DNA of 64,000 nucleotides from Endocalyx cinctus (lineage: Eukaryota; Ascomycota; Sordariomycetes; Amphisphaeriales; Apiosporaceae). The position numbers and the translations under genes were made by a program. The DNA is taken from assembly GCA_001600455.1 (NCBI GenBank), contig BCKC01000009.1, positions 496,001 to 560,000 on the forward strand, written 5' to 3'. The notes beneath the pieces are model-generated. The model did not search any database. It was not told the DNA's origin and saw nothing but the letters and a program-made list of their open reading frames with translations. Position 1 is the first letter of the stretch. Every line of letters starts with the position of its first letter. Positions 1-11,975 of this stretch are shown here, piece after piece.

Positions 1-1304
1 TATAGGTACACCCTTCCCACACAGTCATCTTTCCCCCACGACCGGTGCGAGGCCAAAAGAGATTTAAGATAACACATCACAAAAAAAAAAAAAACAAAGG
101 AAACAAGGAAAAGAAGAAAAATACAAATCCATTTAAAAATCAACGAAGATAATATAATTGGAATATCAATAGTAAAAGCAAGTCAATCCCTCCCAATTCC
201 ATCTTAGACCGTCCCCAACCGAAAAAAATAAAGTAGAGCTAAAGAAAGAGCAAAGGAATAAGTTCGAGGCTTATATCGGGGCGAGGTCGATCTGAGAAAG
301 AGAGAGAAAGAAATCGATCTACTTCGTATAATACCATGTCGCGGGAGGGGTGATCAAGTGGTCGGTAATTAACCTCTACGGGGCCCAGTATGGTACCTGA
401 AAGGCTTTTCTATTGCGATTTGTGCATTTATCAATAATTTTCTAAGATTAGTTTAGACTCTTAGCAGTGTTGAAATGATCAGTGACGTGCTATAATTGTA
501 CCAGAACCTTTGGAAGATTGGGCGGTTTTTTGAATCCATTGCAGCAAGTACGGAGCAGTAGGTAATTAGGTACTTACTTGGTGCGTAAAGGGATTTGGAG
601 GAAGATTAGGCCCACCCAGGCGGTTGCTAATATAGATGGCGGACGTACCCAATGTATGCAATATGTTTCAGAACATTAAATATTAGTGCGATACATGTCC
701 CAAAAGAAGCTGGCGGAATTTGAAGCATTGGACGAAGGTGGATAATATGAATAAATCACGAGCAGTAGTCCATTCGGAGACCTTGATGACGAAGACTGGG
801 GAGAGTTTGAAGAACTGAAAGCCAGGTTATCGAAGAACACTGACTTCATGAGGGACTTACTGTTGAAGCTTACGAAAATACAGTCGAAGCGGGAATTGAA
901 CAAAGGTTGAATGGAAACCAAGGTGGAAAATATGCCCCATACCTAGACAAAGGTCAAATTGATGGCCGACGCAGGACACCAGAAATGTGATGATTGAAAA
1001 TGAGGACAAGATTAAGCCTATGGAAGACCAGATTCTTGTGTCGGCCAAGCTAGTAGCTGAAATGAACTGATGCTTGCATAATTTGTGCGGAATGCAAGAT
1101 TATCAGAGATTCGAAATTGTTGGTTTAATATCCCATATGGATAAATATACTTATATACTTGTATCAGGTAAATATTTATTAGTTTATATAACGCTTTACC
1201 AGATTCTGCACTAACCACATTCATGGTCCCATTATCACTCTCATATTTCAATTCGTAGATAATAGATGAAGAATAAATCCAAGTAAAATAAAGGGTATCA
1301 AAAA
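1..1304. other. Intergenic, no supported gene
   Basis: I see no complete gene in this 1.3 kb. A plus-strand frame open from 755 to 910 reads like an acidic helical protein end (residues DLDDEDWGEFEELKARLSK are readable), preceded by an ATG-led stretch at 693-740 in another frame that ends in a stop. No clean GT-AG pair joins the two, so it may be a broken gene remnant. The rest is AT-rich spacer. Confidence 0.4.
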
Positions 1305-1699
1305 CTACCTAAACATAAACAAAATAGCTAAACCCGTCATCCAGCCAGCGACAGATCTCCACCCGACGAGAGCGACGTCGACGGTCCCGGCTCCACTTCC
1401 GAGCCCGAGACCGCCGTCGCTCGCGTCGTCGCCGTCACCGTTAGAAGAACTAGAACTGGGCTGCTGCACGACCGTAGCGTCGCCGGGCGCGAACAAAATC
1501 CCGACCGAATTAGCCGCGGTGGCGTCGATTTCCTCGGGCGTCAGGAGCGCGTTGTTGACGTCGTCGCACGGCGGATTTAACCCGCTGAACTCGATCTTGT
1601 TGGTCACCGAGATGGGCACGTCGAAGATGGTGTAGTGGTCTTCGTCGTTGAGTCGGAAGTTTTGCCGGATGGATATCTGCGTGCGGGGTGGCGCCGGCG

Positions 1700-1739
<40 letters not shown>

Positions 1740-2364
1740 TTAAGGAGTCAATTTAGTAGAGAGGTAGGGAGAAGAAAAAAAAAAAAACTCACGTTATACT
1801 CTCCCCGATCGCTATCGGACGAGTCAGGCTGGCCGTCGCCGATCAAGCAGATCGGCCACGTCCATTTGACGTGCTTGACGGTGCTGCCGGGTTCTGAGTC
1901 TAAGATGTTACCCAGACTGGCGTCGTTGGCCGTCGCCGTACCGTTCGTAATGGTGAAATTCCTTCCCGTGTCGTAGCTGTACAGGAAGATGGTGATGTTG
2001 TGGATGAGGCTAGGACTCTGCGGGTCATACGGCGGCTGGTTTAGCTTGCCGTTGGCGGAGATGTCGAGCGCTACCTCGATTTGGTCTATTTATTTGATTA
2101 TTAATAACAAATATTACTCAATGACGATATATAGAAATAAGAAAAGAAAAAAAGAAAGAATAGCATGATGGACAATAGAATTACCCGGTTACGCGGGTGA
2201 TATTGGTGGGAGTGAATCTTACCTCCGCCTAAAGGCGTTCCCGGTTGTGGAGCATCTAAAACCGCAAAACCGGGCGTGAATATCTGGCCGTTGAAGATGG
2301 TGAAGTCGAGGGCCGCGCCTAAATGCGCCAATAGGAGCGTCGCTGCGGAGAACGACGACCTCAT
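1305..2364 (-). CDS. Predicted GPI-anchored secreted protein, 268 aa
   Basis: The model has three exons on the minus strand: 2364-2223, 2085-1793 and 1676-1305. Donors are GTAAG and GTGAGT, acceptors TAG and CAG, and the phases join without a stop. The product starts with a signal peptide (hydrophobic residues about 5-19, ending near GAALD). A beta-rich ectodomain follows, with N-glycosylation sequons such as NIT and NFT/NGT. Next come a Ser/Asp/Gly-rich linker and a hydrophobic C-terminal tail ending in LAILFMFR, the layout of a GPI-anchor signal. The protein should therefore sit at the plasma membrane or cell wall. I do not recognise a named family. The second intron contains a (TA)n microsatellite and a poly-A run, and could vary in length between strains. 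Confidence 0.75.
1705..1735. repeat. (TA)n microsatellite inside an intron
   Basis: About 15 TA dinucleotides lie in the second intron of the GPI-anchored protein gene. Confidence 0.95.
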
Positions 2365-3518
2365 TTGAATGAAATGTTCGCTTTCCGATGAGATGAAATT
2401 CTTATTTTCGTCGTTTCTTATGTTCAGATGCGAAATTGATAGTTGTCAGATTGAAAGAAGTGAGGGGAGAAAGCCGAAGTTTTATTCATATTATTATATT
2501 ATATGGTAATATACATAGTGAGATCATAAGAGAGAAAGAAGAAGAAAAAATCATGGAAAAACGGCATGAGAGAAGATGTCATGTTACTTCCCGCGTGCAC
2601 GTTGTCACCAATGGCTCCCATTCGATGACGGAAAAATTCTATAGGGGTTTGGAATTAAGGTCCAGGGTCCTAGAACCGTTACCTTTTCAATGCGATCCTT
2701 TCCTTTTTCCTGGGACACTCGTCCGAAAAGTCTTACAAAAGCTAATATAAGAAGGGTGAGAATCTCGGAAGCGAGGACGGCCGGCAGAGAAACCACAAGT
2801 TCGCGTGAAGTAACCCTGTCGACAGGGGTGGTAGTTAGGATGATATTTTTGTGACATGAAGCTTAGTGTTGATTGAAAGCCACTGTTTTGTCGCAGAATA
2901 TCAGAAGACGTATTTGATAACAACTGTTGCGCAAAGCCTCAATCTAATACCCATATACTTGACCATCTAGAACTATACAAAATTTTCCGTTAGTTACTAT
3001 TCATAAAGCGCCAGAGAGAGAGCTTTAATTTCAATGTTGGCATTTGATAAATCTAGGCGTGGTTTTAAAGTTAGGACGATGAATCTAGAGTTCGGTTTCA
3101 GATGAGATTCAAAATGTGAGGAGAGCAGAGCGCTGGTGGAGCAACACAGAGAGCGGGATAGCGGGTTCGAAACCGACGGAATAATAGTCGGTCCTAAATA
3201 CTACCATTTGTATCAGGACCACAATCTTCGGAGAATTCCGCTTCTCAAACTATGGCGTATTGAATCCCCCATAAAAACATCGAGACCGTCAACATCTACG
3301 CCACCCAATCACAACAACGCCCGGGGTTGGTGTTCATTTGGAAGTAAATTTAATAAATACAAGTATTCGTTATTGAAATCATACCGAAAAGCAACTTACC
3401 TTCAAACCCCGGCTAGTAGCTACAGAAGCGTCTCGAGGATCCACGCGTTTCTCATGCGCACTAGATCCGAGATCACATTATCATCCATGACCTTTTAATA
3501 CCAGTTTAATTATCCATA
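2365..3518. other. Intergenic, divergent promoters
   Basis: This is the shared upstream region of the GPI-protein gene (leftward) and the PsuG-PsuK gene (rightward). A 120-codon frame is open at 3136-3498, but it has no recognisable domain, no adjoining splice signals and ordinary spacer composition, so I do not call it. Confidence 0.5.
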
Positions 3519-6194
3519 ATGAACGTGCTTAGAAGGTCATGCGTTTCGGCGGGAAAGAAATCCATTTGCTACAGTCCCTTTCAGAACTCTGGCTTGCGAG
3601 CGCGGAGACATCTATTCTCATCCAGTTCTAGGAGGCATCTTCAAACGTCTGGCTATGGTAATCTGAGCGGCTTGAAGGATACTCTGAAAGTATCCGAGGA
3701 AGTCGCCGACGCCGTGGCTACTAATAAACCAATTGTGGCATTAGAGTCGACTATTTACACGCATGGGGCTTTTGACACCGACCTCGAACTAGAGAGGATA
3801 GTACGAGACCATGGAGGCGTGCCTGCCGTCGTCGGTATACTTGCCGGCGTTCCCACCGTGGGACTTACCCCGGAAGAGGTAAAACGTATGGTTGAGGAAT
3901 CGCCGAAGAAAGCATCTAGGCGAGATATTGCTTATATCACCGGCATGGTATGTTCCCACCCCCGCACAGGATATTTCTGAATAGCTCATGTGATTATGGC
4001 TTAGGGAATGATGGGTAACAAGATGCACGGCGGGACAACTATCTCCGGAACCATGGTTCTTGGTAGACTGGCCGGTATTCGTGTCTTCGGCACCGGCGGC
4101 CTAGGAGGTGTTCATCGCGATGGCCACATTTCGTTTGATATTTCCGCCGACCTAACGGAGCTCGGCAGGACGAGGATGGGCGTCGTCTGCGCCGGAAGCA
4201 AGGGTTTCTTAGATATTCCCCGAACGCTAGAGTACCTGGAAACCCAGGGCGTGCACGTTTCCACTTTCGCCGACGGCCGATCGGGCCCTGTGGATTTCCC
4301 GGCTTTCTGGGCGCGGGACAGCGGGATCAAGAGTCCGTTCGTAGTCGAAAACGAGGAGCAAGCCGCCGCGATGATCGTGGCGCAGGAGAAGCTGGGCATA
4401 GAATCCGGCCTCTTATTCGCTAACCCCATACCCGAAGAAGCCCAGATACCGAGAGCCGAGATGGACGCTATTATCGAGCAAGCCGTTCGCGAGTCGAAGG
4501 AGCAGGGCGCCTCCGGGAACGAGAACACGCCGTTCATTTTGAAGAGGATTAGGGAGCTCACCAATGGTAGGAGCGTGCCCGCCAACAAGATTTTGGTCCA
4601 GGCGAATGTAGAACGGGCGACCAAAATTGCCGCCGCGGTCTCACGATTCATTTCTGGGGATCTGCCCGCGCCTCTTGAAGTGTGAGCTATGAGCTATTCT
4701 CCAGTTATCATTATACCAGCCTAGCTCACGTATAGTAGGACAAATCAGATCCCTAAATCTAAACCTTTCGTGACAAGAAGTGCAGTGATTGAGGAGTCGA
4801 AACAAGCAACAGAGGTACGAAAAATCCATTCGGCTGTTTACCCACCTATAGCCACAAAAGGCGCCCATAGATCACCTCGAACTCTCCACTGTAGAAGACT
4901 GGTATTCTCGTATTGACGAATATAGGTTCCATCAAAGGCCGATATTATTGTAGCCGGTTCCGTTGCCGTAGACTTGAATTGCGATTACGTCGGAGCCGAT
5001 GTCCTAAATAACCCATCTCCCAATCTCCATACCTCAAATCCAGCACATATAGAGCAATCGATTGGCGGTGTTGGGCACAATGTCGCTCTGGCAGCCCATA
5101 GAGTAACCCGAAGTACGAAAGTGCAGCTTTGCAGTATGATAGGTGACGATCTGTAAGTCACTAGGACTGGATTTTTCGTAGTATAATTCTCTGACTAGCG
5201 CAGGGCGGGATCGACAATAATGGCATCCCTCGAATCGTACGGGATGGATACTTCAAGCGTGAGAAAATTACCTCGCGAAGCTCACCCTGGAAGCCGCACG
5301 GCCCAGTACGTGTCCGTTAACGATGCCAATAAGAACATGGTACTCGCTATGGCCGATATGGACCTGTTTACCACGCATTCTTCTCCGGCGTATTGGCACC
5401 CCACGATATCGAGCTCGAAGCCGAAATGGCTAGTTGTCGACGGAAATTGGACCGGCCACGGTATACGGGCCTGGGCGCAGCTAGGAAAGGAGAATGGCGC
5501 CCAGGTAGCATTCGAGCCAGTTTCCAACGAGAAGTCCACGCGCATCTTCGGGAAAGGGCGAGACCTCGACGCGCTCGGCGTCTTCCCCAGATCGTCCATC
5601 GACATCTCGACGCCGAACCACTACGAGCTAGCGGCCATGCACGCGGCGGCGCACAACAACGACTACCTCGACGACTCGCGCTGGTGGGAGGTCATCGACG
5701 CGTTCGGCATGCGAGGCGCCCGGGACCGCTTCGTCGACCTCACGTCGGCGAGCATGACCGACGACGGGATCCCCCAGCAGGCCGTCCAGCTGCTGCCGTA
5801 CATCCCCACCATCATCACGAAGATGGGAAGCCGCGGCGCCCTGCTCACCGCCATCCTCGGCAGGGACGACCCGCGCTTGAGGGACCCCGCCGAGGAGAGG
5901 TATATCCTCTCGCGCTGCGGAAGCGGTCACCCGGACGTCGGCGGCGTCTACATGAGGCTGTTCCCGCCCTCCAAGCTCGAGGAGGAAGTGATCTCGGTAA
6001 ACGGCGTCGGCGATACGTTCCTGGGCGTCCTCGTCGCGGGCCTGGCGATGGGTGGGAAGGTGGAGAATTTGATCGCCGTGGCGCAGAAGGCGGCTGTTTT
6101 GACGCTGCATAGCCAGGACTCGGTCAGTGATCGGTTGCGTTCCTTGGAGGATGAGCTGAAGATGGCTGCGGCCAAGGGGAATAAGGGATTCTAA
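3519..6194 (+). CDS. Bifunctional pseudouridine-5'-phosphate glycosidase / pseudouridine kinase, 799 aa
   Basis: There are five exons: 3519-3947, 4005-4681, 4739-4814, 4926-5152 and 5204-6194. The N-terminal half is a PsuG (YeiN) glycosidase. It keeps VALESTIYTHG, the GNKMHGGTTISGTM block and CAGSKGFLDIPRTLEYLET, which likely supplies the catalytic lysine. The C-terminal half is a PfkB-family kinase starting at ADIIVAGSVAVDL and ending with the anion-hole/catalytic signature GVGDTFLG. Together they phosphorylate pseudouridine and split the product to uracil and ribose 5-phosphate; fused forms are known in fungi, for example S. pombe. The first 50 residues are rich in Arg and Ser and look like a mitochondrial presequence. 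The 76-bp third exon codes only for the linker. The 4682 splice is inferred, because without it the frame stops at 4685. Confidence 0.9.
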
Positions 6195-6484
6195 TCGCTC
6201 TAAATAAATAGTAAAAGAAATCAAATCACTGACTATCATCTACTTCCCTTATGACATCGTTTTTTGAGCATTATTACTATACAGTTCATGGTGTTGATCT
6301 TAACACTGTAACGCACTGTATTATGTAGGTACAAACAATATGCCCCGCCAAAGTGGCAGAGTGGGTCTATAGCTTATTCTTATCACTGATAAGAAAAAAA
6401 AAAGTTCCCAAGCAACGGCACCAAGTCAAGATCGACAATACAAAAGGTTTCAACAATAGCAGTAAATATTGATTCAAAGACAAA

Positions 6485-8278
6485 ATGCCCCCGAAACACC
6501 TAGACGATCCACTAGAAGACGACGTTGAGTCGTCGTCGTCAGAACAGAGCGATGCCGATAGCGACGACAGCAGCGAAGAGGTAGCACCTCATACAAAATC
6601 GCGAGCATACGAGAAAGATTCCGACGAAGAAGAGCTCGAACGATTCGTTCTCGGGGACACGGCCAATTTTCGAGAGAATTTATTGAAAAATGACGACAAC
6701 ATTTACGGATTACATTCGGAGTTCGAGGGGTATGGTGATGATGACGAGAATGATATGGAAGACGTAGACGATGCGGACATCTTTGCTTTCGACGTTGGAG
6801 GTCCCCAAGGTGCAGATGATAACGAGGACCGTGCTATAGTACCCTCGGCGCCAAAAAGCCAAATACCGGAAAAAGATGCACCAGCTTGGGAAGATAGTGA
6901 TGATGAACGGTTAATCGTATCCCTCGCCAACACTACCCAATTGCGAAAATTGCGGATCAGCGAAGCGGACGATGTAGTAAACGGAGCAGAATACATCAGG
7001 AGGCTTCGTCAACAATATTTGAAACTCAATCCTCTACCTAAATGGGCACAAGAAGCAGATGACAGACCCAAGAAGCGGAGGAGGAGGTCTTCCGCGGCGT
7101 CTGACGAATCTATGACATCCGAGGAGGAAGGCGAAGATGCCGACGTGTCGCCCCTTCCTTTGGACAAATTCCTTCGCGACGCTTCGGCCCTCCAAAAACA
7201 GAGTAATAGACGGAAATTACTCCGCCCTGAAGTCATTGATATTCAAAGATCGCGAGATATTCCTGACGATCATAAAAATGAAGTTACTTCTCTCGCATTT
7301 CACCCCGAATACCCTGTATTACTTTCATCAAGCACATCTTCAGTCCTATATATACATCATATAGATCCAACGGCGCACCCGACGCCTAACCCCATGCTGA
7401 CGTCGGCGAAAGTCCAGCATGTTCCTGTCCGTCGGGCCGAATTCCTGTGTCCGGGCGGCGATAAGATATTCTTCGCCGGTCGCCGTCGCTACATGCATTC
7501 CTGGGACATAAGCACCGGTACGATACAGAAGACTAGCAAGGTCCACGGCCACAACGAAGAGCAGAAGACGTGGGAGCGTTTCAAGCTTAGCCCGTGCGGC
7601 AGACATCTCGGCATGATCGCGTCGACGCGGAAGGGCGGTGGTATCATTAATATCCTCAACGCCCACACGATGATGTGGATAGCGGCCGCTAGACTCGACA
7701 GCCGAGGTGGCGTCGCAGACTTTTGCTGGTGGCGCAACGGTAACGGTCTCACGATCCTAGGCAAGGCAGGCAACGTCGGCGAGTGGAGCATGGCTTCGAG
7801 GCGATTCATAGGTGTCTGGAACGACGAAGGTTCGAACGGCAGCACCGTGCTCGCCCTGGGCGGTCGCCAAGGCCCCAGCCTCCTAGGCGAGGACCAATGG
7901 GTCGCGGTCGGTTCCCAGAGCGGCGTCGTAAACATCTACCTCCGCGAGACGTTGATCAGCAAGCCGTCTCAATCGGCGGAACACGACAGGTTGGAGCTCA
8001 AGCCGCGGCCGGAGCCGACGCGCAGCCTCATGCAGCTAACGACGGCGGTCACGACGTTGAAGTTCAGCCCCGACGGCCAGCTGCTCGCTTTCGGGAGCAG
8101 CTATAAGAAGGACGCGCTGAGGCTCGCGCATCTGCCGAGCTGCACCGTCTACAGAAACTGGCCCACGCAGCAGACGCCGCTGGGGAGGATCTCGGACGTG
8201 GCGTTCGGCACGAAGAGCGATATCATCGCTATTGGTAACGACGTGGGTAAGATTCGATTGTGGGAGATTAGGAGTTAG
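6485..8278 (+). CDS. UTP18: U3 small nucleolar RNA-associated protein 18 (Utp18), WD40 protein, 597 aa
   Basis: This is a single uninterrupted frame. The N-terminus is acidic and low-complexity with Asp/Glu/Ser runs, then comes the conserved EEELERFVLGD block. A basic KKRRRRSS patch lies near residue 200. From about residue 260 to the end there are WD40 repeats, ending with DVAFGTKSDIIAIGNDVGKIRLWEIRS, as in Utp18. The family is part of the small-subunit processome (UtpB subcomplex) in the nucleolus and is needed for early 18S rRNA processing. The start ATG follows a short AT-rich leader and gives the usual family length. The gene is convergent with the small gene at 8475-8919. Confidence 0.93.
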   Translation: MPPKHLDDPLEDDVESSSSEQSDADSDDSSEEVAPHTKSRAYEKDSDEEELERFVLGDTANFRENLLKNDDNIYGLHSEFEGYGDDDENDMEDVDDADIFAFDVGGPQGADDNEDRAIVPSAPKSQIPEKDAPAWEDSDDERLIVSLANTTQLRKLRISEADDVVNGAEYIRRLRQQYLKLNPLPKWAQEADDRPKKRRRRSSAASDESMTSEEEGEDADVSPLPLDKFLRDASALQKQSNRRKLLRPEVIDIQRSRDIPDDHKNEVTSLAFHPEYPVLLSSSTSSVLYIHHIDPTAHPTPNPMLTSAKVQHVPVRRAEFLCPGGDKIFFAGRRRYMHSWDISTGTIQKTSKVHGHNEEQKTWERFKLSPCGRHLGMIASTRKGGGIINILNAHTMMWIAAARLDSRGGVADFCWWRNGNGLTILGKAGNVGEWSMASRRFIGVWNDEGSNGSTVLALGGRQGPSLLGEDQWVAVGSQSGVVNIYLRETLISKPSQSAEHDRLELKPRPEPTRSLMQLTTAVTTLKFSPDGQLLAFGSSYKKDALRLAHLPSCTVYRNWPTQQTPLGRISDVAFGTKSDIIAIGNDVGKIRLWEIRS

Positions 8279-8474
8279 ATTAGAAGGAGCGAAGTATAAT
8301 AGCATAAATAACTTTTCAGCGATCAAAGTCATAACCTATCAATTCTATATTTCCTCCACGAAGTGTTCATCTCCCCCTCATCATCATCATTACTATTATC
8401 GTGTCTCATAAAAAGTACATTCCGAATGCCTGATTAACAATCTCGCCACATATCAGCACCTCCATTGATCTTTC

Positions 8475-8919
8475 TCATCTGAGTATGTGAGCCAGCAAAT
8501 CCCGGAGCGGACTTCCCTTCGGGATCTTGTTTCTCGGAAATATCTTGCACGACCGTACCGTGTACGCTGCCAGCACATACTCGTTTCGGTATCGTTCCAC
8601 GGTTGTCCCGTTCTGAACCGAGTCCAGGAAATCCCGAATATTGACCCAGACACCTCTCAAGGCCTGTATGATATAATATTAGTAAAAAGTTTCGCATAGC
8701 TTCGTGGGGAGACGAGGATATCAACTAAATTACCTTTCTGCATTGGGTCTTGCTGGAGAAAGTCTCTTCGAACCCCAGATCGCGCATCAGACGTTGCCAA
8801 TCTTGCAGGTCGCCCTTGTTGAAGTAGTTGCTCCAATCGCGAACGAGCTCATCCTGCTTCTCCTTCGCTTCCTGCTTCTGGCGGGCTTTCTTTTGTTGCT
8901 TCTTTTTCTTGTTGGGCAT
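8475..8919 (-). CDS. Small conserved fungal protein, 124 aa
   Basis: Two exons, 8919-8734 and 8663-8475, join in phase 0 across a GTAATT...ACAG intron. The product opens with a highly basic nuclear-localisation-like stretch (MPNKKKKQQKKARQKQ). A helical region RDWSNYFNKGDLQDWQRLMRDLG and the block ALRGVWVNIRDFLDSV follow, and it ends in LRDLLAHILR. I believe similar short proteins occur widely in ascomycetes, but I cannot name a function. The exon junction falls within a continuous conserved-looking block, which supports the model. Confidence 0.75.
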
Positions 8920-10649
8920 GATTGCTAGTTGCTTCTTGGTGTGAGGCGATGTGATGTGGTTGTTTCAAATTGTTATTGTTTCTTAAAGGTGTGTCGAGTA
9001 GGAAGTGATAAAGTTGTAGGTAGTTTGATGGTTGGGCGATTTGTTTTAATTATCAAGTATTAACCTTTTAAGACAAGTTAATGTAGACAGACATTAAATG
9101 TTTTTTTTAGAATTGGGCAGAAGGGTAACAAAGAAAAGAAAAAAGCATGCACTAGTAAAGCAGAGAACTGATACGTCACAATTTCTAGAAGAAAGAGAAC
9201 GCCTCCCAATATTCTTATTTCTTCCCAATGGTTCAGGCGAACGAAAGAGAAGACAAGACGCGCGTGTCTGCGAGCATTAGGCGATAATATGTATATGTAT
9301 GTTGGTCGTCGCTTGTTGGTCTTTCCTGCCCCGCTGTTCTTTTCGATTGGCCCAAAGAGTGAATCGTAAGTTATAAATACATGTATTGGGTTGCCAATAA
9401 CAATAATATCTACATATTTACCTCTTTTCCCCTCTTCATCTCCTCCCCTATCGCTTAGGATATTGCTACTTACTGTACCTATTAGGAGTGTGCGCATTGG
9501 TACATACCAGCTAGGGAGGGGTATCTATTTGTGAGTTTTACTTCTAGAATATTTCGTTTCTAGTGTACTTTTATTATGATTACTTCAATTTATGATTTAT
9601 TTCGATTCATTTAATATATTCATAAGAGGAGCTGAGTATTTTAATGAAGAGAAAACAATTCTTGCGAATAAACTTGTTAGAGTAACTTGACGTCCAAGTT
9701 AGATTCAGGGGGTTGAAGAAGCGGAAGCTCCCGTTAATATCTGCTTATTTCGCCATTCATTGTGTACCCGTGGATGCATTAAAGATCCATGTAGGTAGCA
9801 CTGGGAGCTTAGGCACACCTCCTGATTTACGTCCTGTCAAACGCTCCATGTCGTTTCATTGGTGACCCCTCTTCCCTTCTTCCTGCTGCGTAGTAATTAT
9901 CTGTGTACGTGATTATTATCTTATAATAGGATTAGGAATATAAATCGCCCATATTGGTGCATATAATCTTAGCATCAAACAATATGAATCCCCATCTTCT
10001 CTTTTTCTAACTTATGTTTTTATATACGCTATTCCAGGGCTGGATAAGTCGTCATTTTGAAAAGCAAATATCCTGCGTAATATTTATACTAGTGGGAGTA
10101 TAACTCATCAGGGGCGTATACCTTAGAGTTTCGGTCAGCTGCATAGTATAGATGATAAGACGAACTTCTGTATTCACAATCAATAGTTCCTATAAACATT
10201 TAGACCTTAAGTTCTATAGCATCTAAAGTGGCTAGGTAGTAAGTGCAGTGACGTTGCGAAGAGTAAGGGATAGATTGGAGAGATTGTATATGGCAGAGGT
10301 TTCTAGGCCAACATAAAATCTGACTAACTTGACATATTGTAGCCTAGAAGGTAGTTAATGTAACTTCATCTCGACCCCTATATTATTTACCCCTTTTGGG
10401 TGTTACTACTTGCGGAACATAGGTACTCGGCGAATATTATGCGATGTAATACTGACTACACCGATAGTCTAACCTGGAAACTAAGCTCGTTTACCTAATT
10501 ACTCTTTTCTGTCGTACCGCATATTAATTTCGTTAGTATTTTACGCGGAGCCGCAACAGGTCCGGGCTACCCCGTATTAGAAAAGTCTTGGCATATCGCG
10601 GAGACGGGATTTCGAGCCTCGGTACCCGACCTCCCAAGTATTAAGATTA
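8920..10649. other. Gene-poor AT-rich spacer
   Basis: No supported gene. The 5' leader of the small gene at 8475-8919 lies at the left edge. The rest is AT-rich with scattered stop codons in all frames. The part next to the diterpene cyclase relic, where the rest of that gene should lie, holds no continuation that I can read. Confidence 0.5.
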
Positions 10650-10940
10650 CTAAAACGACAGATATTTCCCGCTTTGGTTATGAATAAGGGATATAGACCC
10701 ATTTGTGTCTTTCCCATGGGCGAATTTGATCAAAGTCAGTGTGTCCATCAAGAGCCTCAACAACCATTCAGGGGCATCTTTACCAAGTTCTTGTTTATCT
10801 ACCGCAGAAACCCAGGCGGTGTCATAAATTGAAAGACTAATGGAATCTAAACCATGCTTAGAAGAGGATTGCGGTGACAAGCCCACGAGGAAGTGCCTTT
10901 GCTTGGGAACAAGTTGAAGAATGCATGTAAAATAGAACAA
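10650..10940 (-). pseudogene. Fragment of a diterpene cyclase (CPS/KS-type) N-terminus
   Basis: A 96-codon open stretch includes GLDSISLSIYDTAWVSAVDK, then PEWLLRLLMDTLTL. The S-x-YDTAW block followed by a helical segment is the hallmark N-terminal motif of plant and fungal class II/bifunctional diterpene synthases (copalyl diphosphate/kaurene synthase type). Such enzymes are about 900-1000 aa. Here the frame stops after the motif, and no DxDD or DDxxD region can be found downstream on the minus strand, so this is a truncated relic. It lies alone in AT-rich spacer. Family assignment rests on one short motif and its spacing. Confidence 0.6.
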
Positions 10941-11975
10941 GTCAATAGAGAATAATGGAGTAATTAATCGGCTTTGGACTAATTAAACTGTTTGTACATG
11001 TTTCCTTCGATGTTTTTCATGAAATTAACTATACGAGAATCTTGATATTATACGCCGAGTAAATATATCGTGGTCACGTTATAGAATGATATCATTAATG
11101 GATGTGTATAGTATCCATAATTATCTTCATATTTTCAGTTAATATGTATGCTCCTCCCTGATGATACTGAACCGTACATAATTAGGGGTAATTAGGATCT
11201 ATGTATATTTTGAAATTATGTACACAAACCAACATGACAACCTCTATTAGTTAATGAAGAGATACCGAAAGAATGTAACTTAATTTAGTAGATCGGTCAG
11301 TGCATCGGCCCAATAACGAAAGAGCCTCCTTATCTCATAATACAATGTGGTAGCAGGATAATATGCTGTTGGGCTATGATCAGTGATGTAATAGCTGAAT
11401 CCTTCACATGCCAATGCTAGTTCTAATTATTTGCAACACCTCAAAAGTTCATATCCAGCAGGGGTATTTAGATACCATTATTGTTAACTTGGGGGCAATG
11501 TCTTAAGTTATCTGCAGGCTGCGGCTTTCGCATCCAACATCACTCGCTTCAGCATGTTACCTGCAAGTTCTATATGTAACGCACATAGTGAGAAGCTGTT
11601 CAATATCAATTACTCGTTAGTCAGATGCAACTATAGTAACAAGTCCTCCTTGCATAACTCCACTCTAATATAGTCGCATGTTTATGCCAAAAAGGGAGTA
11701 ATTAAAAATAAAAACCAACTTGAGTCTCAAATTGAGGCAATCAATTAAAACCGGGATGCAGATTAACGTTAGGGGCAGAGTCAACCCCGCAGGAGGGAAA
11801 CATGTAGGAATCGAACTTGTACAGCTTGATTGATAACACCACTCTTCATATTTTCCTGCTTTTCCCCCGAGGCAAATTTAAGGACCTGACTTTCTCTAGA
11901 CCTCGATTCTTATCTTATCACCTAAACTTCCCGTTTCGAGGTGCCTAGATATCCAAGAAAGAATTAAGTAACAAC
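10941..11975. other. Intergenic spacer upstream of the GST gene
   Basis: AT-rich, with no supported gene. The bases just before 11976 are the leader of the glutathione S-transferase gene. Confidence 0.5.

Noticed and set aside
3166..3177. GGGTTCGAAACC, resembling a tRNA T-arm
   Set aside because: The flanking bases do not form a T-stem and there is no D-arm or acceptor stem.
5393..6112. 239-codon second plus-strand frame over the PsuK exon, and the 203-codon minus frame at 5628-6239
   Set aside because: Arg/Pro-rich shadows caused by GC-rich third positions of the kinase exon.
8300..8390. Minus-strand TGATGA repeats plus a CTGA 60-70 nt away, like a C/D snoRNA
   Set aside because: No terminal stem and the stretch before CTGA matches no rRNA I can recall; it is ordinary 3' flank of UTP18.
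10509..10559. Short inverted-repeat segment beginning CTGT and ending ACAG with GC-rich arms, possible transposon scar
   Set aside because: Arms are imperfect, no target-site duplication is clear and no second copy was seen in the window.
11800..11820. Minus-strand GTTCGATTCC, matching a B-box
   Set aside because: The surrounding bases give no T-stem or cloverleaf.
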